A DNA stretch of 64,000 bases from the NCBI GenBank assembly GCA_023896275.1, contig MLDA01000020.1, positions 18,938-82,937 of the forward strand, in the 5' to 3' direction. Within the stretch, counting starts at the first letter, position 1; each line of letters opens with the position of its first letter. A program made the translations under genes and the position numbers. Below, piece by piece: positions 60,784 through 64,000 of this stretch. The notes under the pieces were generated by a model. That model made no database searches and was not told the origin of the DNA. It worked only from the letters and a program-made list of their open reading frames with translations. The stretch is from Kocuria rosea subsp. polaris (GTDB taxonomy: Bacteria; Actinomycetota; Actinomycetes; Actinomycetales; Micrococcaceae).

Positions 60784-61236
60784 ATGAGCATCGATTTCGA
60801 TTCCCTGTCCGTCGGCGACGCTATCGGCGAGACCACCGTTACCGTCAACCGCGCGGATCTGGTCCGCTACGCGGGCGCTTCGGGCGACTTCAACCCGATC
60901 CACTGGAACGAGCGCTTCGCAACCGAGGTCGGATTGCCCGGCGTCATCGCCCACGGCATGTTCACCATGGGCTCCGCCGTGCAGCTCGTGACCGACTGGG
61001 TCGGCGACCCGGGCGCCGTCGTCGACTATCAGACGCGCTTCACGAAGCCCGTGGTCGTCGAGGACGTCGCGGGCGTCTCGCCGACGGACGCTCCCGGGAC
61101 TGAGATCTCGGTCGCCGGAAAGATCGGCGCCAAGGACGACGACGCCCGCACCGTGCGCGTCGACCTCACCGTCTCCGCCGCAGGTCAGAAGGTCCTCGTC
61201 AAGTCGCAGGCCGTCGTCAGGTTCCAGCGCCCATGA
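60784..61236 (+). CDS. MaoC-like dehydratase, second subunit (HadB type)
   Basis: This 150-residue hot-dog fold protein has the hydratase-2 motif Y-A-G-A-S-G-D-F-N-P-I-H-W with the catalytic D and H and the G-V-I-A-H-G-M motif. It forms the catalytic partner of the previous protein. It begins 3 nt after the upstream stop. The stop overlaps the murB start (ATGA), an arrangement shared by other actinobacteria. Confidence 0.9.
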   Translation: MSIDFDSLSVGDAIGETTVTVNRADLVRYAGASGDFNPIHWNERFATEVGLPGVIAHGMFTMGSAVQLVTDWVGDPGAVVDYQTRFTKPVVVEDVAGVSPTDAPGTEISVAGKIGAKDDDARTVRVDLTVSAAGQKVLVKSQAVVRFQRP

Positions 61237-62306
61237 GGCTGGCCGACCTGACGTCGACCGCGGTCGGCGGTGATGCCGCCCACTACGTCGAGGTAACTAC
61301 CGAGCGCGAACTGATCGATGCGGTCACCGCCGCCGACGACGCGGGCGAAGACGTGCTCCTAGTCGCCGGGGGCTCGAACCTCGTCGTCGCCGATTCCGGG
61401 TTTCACGGAACGGTGATCCGGGTCGCCACCCGCGGCAGCAGCCTCGAGGATCTGTCCTCATGCTCCGGCGGGATGATCTCGGTCGAGGCCGGACAGAACT
61501 GGGACGCATTCGTCGCAGAGAGTCTCGACGGAGGTTTTGTCGGTCTCGAGGCGCTCTCCGGCATCCCCGGCTCGGCCGGGGCGACCCCCGTGCAGAACGT
61601 CGGCGCCTACGGCACGGACGTCTCGCACACGATCGCACGCGTGCGTACGTGGGACAGGACGACGCGCCAGATCGTCTCCTTCGCCAACGCGGATCTCGGC
61701 TTCGGCTACCGCGACTCGATCCTGAAGCGGTCCACGACCAACGGTTCACCCCGCTACGTCGTGCTCCAAGTCGTGTTCCAGCTCAAGCAGGGCACGCTCG
61801 GCATGCCGATCGCGTACGGCGAGCTCGCCAAGGCCCTTGCGACGGAGACCGGTTCTCGGGTCGCTGCCCACCAGGTCCGCGCGGCCGTCCTGTCGCTGCG
61901 CGCGGGCAAGGGCATGGTGCTGGATCGGGAGGATCGCGATACGTACTCGACGGGGTCGTTCTTCACGAACCCCGTGATCGACGAGTCGCTGGCGGCCACG
62001 CTGCCCGACAATGCGCCGCGTTTCCCGGTTGCCACCGGGTCGGGGGAGCGGGTCAAGCTCTCTGCCGCGTGGCTCATCGAGCACGCCGGTTTCGGCAAGG
62101 GGTTCGGGCTCAAGGGCACGGATGGCTACGAGCTGACCGGCGGTCGGGCCGCGTTGTCGACGAAGCACACGCTGGCGATCACCAACCGCGGGGACGCCAC
62201 TGCCGCGGACGTGCTCGCCATCGCCCGAGCGGTGCGCGACGGCGTCGCCGAAAAGTTCGGAATTACGCTGCACAACGAGCCGCTGCTCATCGACTGCGCG
62301 CTCTAG
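61233..62306 (+). CDS. murB: UDP-N-acetylmuramate dehydrogenase
   Basis: This 357-residue FAD enzyme reduces UDP-GlcNAc-enolpyruvate to UDP-MurNAc in peptidoglycan synthesis. The FAD domain (about 15-185) contains L-V-A-G-G-S-N-L-V-V, G-I-P-G-S-A-G-A-T-P-V-Q-N-V-G-A-Y-G. The C-terminal substrate domain has G-S-F-F-T-N-P-V and A-A-W-L-I-E-x-A-G-F-G-K-G. It overlaps the HadB-type gene by ATGA. It is a type I MurB with the Ser near G-S-F. Confidence 0.94.
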   Translation: MRLADLTSTAVGGDAAHYVEVTTERELIDAVTAADDAGEDVLLVAGGSNLVVADSGFHGTVIRVATRGSSLEDLSSCSGGMISVEAGQNWDAFVAESLDGGFVGLEALSGIPGSAGATPVQNVGAYGTDVSHTIARVRTWDRTTRQIVSFANADLGFGYRDSILKRSTTNGSPRYVVLQVVFQLKQGTLGMPIAYGELAKALATETGSRVAAHQVRAAVLSLRAGKGMVLDREDRDTYSTGSFFTNPVIDESLAATLPDNAPRFPVATGSGERVKLSAAWLIEHAGFGKGFGLKGTDGYELTGGRAALSTKHTLAITNRGDATAADVLAIARAVRDGVAEKFGITLHNEPLLIDCAL

Positions 62307-62398
62307 TTTTTGGGGTACCAGCTGGCACGAAGGTGACGGTTCGGCTACAGGCGCTGGAAGTGCTGGACAGTGCTCTGACCGGGGAGCATGATGGATTC

Positions 62399-62611
62399 AT
62401 GGGCAAGCACATGGAAAACGTAGAGCACGAGACGAGCCTCGAGCACGCCATGGAGATGGCCGACGGCAACCTCAAAGAGGCCAAGCGCCTTCTGGACAAG
62501 GCGCGGGAGTATTACGCGGCCGGGGATATCGACGAGGACCGTTTGAAGTCGATCGAGCGCCTCTACGAGCTCGCCGCCGAGGACGCCGAACGGACCCATC
62601 ACGAGGTGTGA
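62399..62611 (+). CDS. Small acidic helical protein
   Basis: This 70-residue protein is highly charged, with Met, Glu and Lys-rich helices (E-H-A-M-E-M-A-D, K-E-A-K-R-L-L-D-K-A). It is likely a helical hairpin. A GGGGAG site lies about 12 nt before the ATG; CATGAT, 6 nt upstream, may be a leaderless -10. The function is unknown. It follows murB by 92 bp. Confidence 0.6.
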   Translation: MGKHMENVEHETSLEHAMEMADGNLKEAKRLLDKAREYYAAGDIDEDRLKSIERLYELAAEDAERTHHEV

Positions 62612-62718
62612 CAAGCGTGCACGCGACGGACGTCGTGCCCGTCGGCGGGACGCTTGGCTGCGGGGTCGCCACTGACGCGGCAGAAAGATGAGTCCTACGC
62701 CCCACGGTTCGCTGTGAT

Positions 62719-62753
62719 GAAGGCCTGGTGTCCATGACGGATGCCGGGCCTTC
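62719..62753. terminator. Convergent terminator hairpin
   Basis: GAAGGCCTGG (62719-62728) pairs with CCGGGCCTTC (62744-62753) with one G:U, with a partial inner stem. It lies between the small acidic protein gene and the minus-strand HNH gene. Confidence 0.6.
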
Positions 62754-62795
62754 GTCGTTTGCTCCTGGGAGCTTGCCGTCGGCGAAGCCGGCTTG

Positions 62796-64000
62796 TCAGC
62801 TGCTCTCCGTGTCGGTGTTGGGTTTCTGGGTGGTTCCGGCCGTCGGTGTGGCGGGTTCGTTCCATCCGAGCCAGCAGGGGTAGCTGGCTGTGGCGCTGGC
62901 GTCGCGTTCGAACTCTTGGTGTTCGCCTGGTGCGTAGCCGAGGTGACTCATCGCGCGGGCCTGAGCTGGCGTGGCCTCGCTCGTGGTGGTCTCGCTAGTG
63001 GTGGCCGCCCCGGGCGTGGGCTCGGTTAGGCGTTGGTGCTTGTCGGCGCGTTGACGGCGGAGGTCGCGGAGCTTGTTCACTCGGCGCAACTGGCGGTTCT
63101 TGAGGACGGGCGGCCGGTTGATGATGGTGTGCCCGCTCGCGCGGCGGTTGACCCACTCGAGGTGGCGGGAAAGCTCGCGCAGGAGCTCGGCCTCGACCGG
63201 CCCGAGGGCATGCCGGCTCGTAGAGGAGTTACTGTCGCCGAGGGGCTCGGCAGGAGTGTCCCAGGGCGCGTCGGGGGCGCCGGTGCGTTCCTGGTCCCAC
63301 CAGGTCGTGGCGTGCACGGTGCCGTCGGGGTCGAGACTGAGACGGAGCAGGCCCCAGGACTTGAGCCGGTGGCAGCGTTTGCAGATGCTCACGAGGTTGT
63401 CCAGGCTCGTGGCTCCGCCGTGCTGGTATTCGATGACGTGGTCGGGTTCGCAGGCGGTGGCCCGGCGGCCGCATCCGGGCACCCGGCAGGTGCGATCGCG
63501 CAGGGCGATCGCGCGGCGCATGGCGGCGGTGGGCCGGTATTGATTGGTGTCGATCGCGGTCATGGCCCCGGTCCAGGGATCGGTGATGATCCGGGTCCAG
63601 GTTCTGGCTTGCGGCAGGATCGCGGCGAGGTCGACGGGGTCGAACGCGCCGAGGGTCTCGGTTTCGGGCATGACGGCGCCGGCGGGCAGGCGTAGCCCCT
63701 CGAACCGTTCCCCGGGATCGCCCTGCGGCGTTTTCGCGTCCGCCAACCTCGCGCCCTGGGTGTGCTGGATGTTCTGGGTGTTCTCGCTGCCGGCATCGGT
63801 GTCGCCGGCCCGGGGCTTGTGCTTCCCGGGGCGTGTCGTGGGGGTCAGGGGTGTCAGGTTCGGGAAGACGGCGGCGGGGATCGTCACGGTCACGGTGGGC
63901 ACGACGTTTTCGAGGCCGGAGCCGTGGGGGCCGGCCAAGAGGAGCTGAATCGTCCCGGGGATAATGGAGGGTGGGAGATTGGACGTAAGGAGATTGTCTC
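62796..64000 (-). CDS. DUF222/HNH endonuclease-domain protein (5'-truncated by window edge)
   Basis: The minus-strand frame is open from the stop at 62796 to the right edge, giving at least 401 codons, so the true start is outside. It has an HNH domain: C-R-V-P-G-C, C-E-P-D-H-V-I-E, the N-L in D-N-L-V-S-I-C-K-R-C-H-R. Cys pairs bind zinc. The N-terminal DUF222 part and a Pro/Thr-rich tail are typical of the multicopy actinobacterial family. Whether it is active and its target are unknown. The family often sits near mobile regions, though no element is visible here. Confidence 0.85.
   Translation of the reverse strand, partial: DNLLTSNLPPSIIPGTIQLLLAGPHGSGLENVVPTVTVTIPAAVFPNLTPLTPTTRPGKHKPRAGDTDAGSENTQNIQHTQGARLADAKTPQGDPGERFEGLRLPAGAVMPETETLGAFDPVDLAAILPQARTWTRIITDPWTGAMTAIDTNQYRPTAAMRRAIALRDRTCRVPGCGRRATACEPDHVIEYQHGGATSLDNLVSICKRCHRLKSWGLLRLSLDPDGTVHATTWWDQERTGAPDAPWDTPAEPLGDSNSSTSRHALGPVEAELLRELSRHLEWVNRRASGHTIINRPPVLKNRQLRRVNKLRDLRRQRADKHQRLTEPTPGAATTSETTTSEATPAQARAMSHLGYAPGEHQEFERDASATASYPCWLGWNEPATPTAGTTQKPNTDTESS

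Noticed and set aside
1..64000. CRISPR arrays, insertion sequences and rRNA operons
   Set aside because: No regular repeat-spacer pattern, transposase or ribosomal RNA sequence was seen on either strand.

Overview
The window reads as a chromosomal segment of a high-GC Gram-positive actinobacterium, most probably Micrococcales and close to the Micrococcaceae (Arthrobacter-like). The signs are uniformly high GC, many GTG starts and many genes with a TAnnnT hexamer 6-8 nt before the start codon (likely leaderless mRNAs). Others are actinobacterial-type DnaA boxes (TTGTCCACA), a split menaquinone gene set, the MetPS importer, WXG100/EccC/EccD genes and a DUF222/HNH protein. The species cannot be fixed from the sequence. 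I see no insertion sequence, integrase, CRISPR array or rRNA operon.

Layout. 1-500 holds the first codons of a minus-strand gene that leaves the window, preceded by a promoter overlapped by an iron-box-like site and by a strongly foldable leader ending in a U-run. 501-3468: metallo-beta-lactamase-fold hydrolase, MFS transporter and PAP2 phosphatase. 3517-14727: dispersed menaquinone genes (menC, menD, menF, menG, polyprenyl diphosphate synthase) interleaved with a Tat-exported PhoX phosphatase that has Pho-box-like repeats and with a polar amino acid ABC importer. 14740-18689: HIT and SMI1-like proteins, the methionine/alanine importer MetP plus its 45-residue partner MetS, and RarD. 18719-26435: a compact type VII secretion locus (EccC, a MinD-like protein with a degenerate P-loop, EccD, a 92-residue membrane protein, and two divergent WXG100-like genes).

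26572-33708: ferredoxin-NADP reductase, a DUF368 (polyprenyl-phosphate transporter type) protein, a MacAB-like adaptor/ATPase/permease operon behind a 28-bp palindrome, HtpX and YajQ. 33822-44418: tRNA-Tyr, an Ltp-type lipoprotein, thioredoxin (with two inverted DnaA boxes upstream), a DNA glycosylase, cystathionine beta-synthase with cystathionine gamma-synthase/lyase, an amidohydrolase, a MOSC protein, and a DEAD-box helicase with a long leader. 44508-54949: a UvrA-like ATPase, then a tight five-gene operon of a MurG-like glycosyltransferase, a fused double GT4 glycosyltransferase, an ABC exporter and two aminoglycoside-phosphotransferase-fold kinases. This operon is the best candidate here for an undescribed glycoconjugate or natural-product system. 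55148-64000: tRNA-Thr and tRNA-Met, a secreted PL11 rhamnogalacturonan lyase, a 28-residue amphipathic peptide gene with its own RBS and terminator, an EspI-like ParA/MinD ATPase, a two-subunit MaoC-type dehydratase with murB, and a DUF222/HNH protein running off the right edge.

Most convergent gene pairs are separated by strong GC-rich hairpins. Most operonic neighbours are coupled by ATGA/GTGA overlaps.
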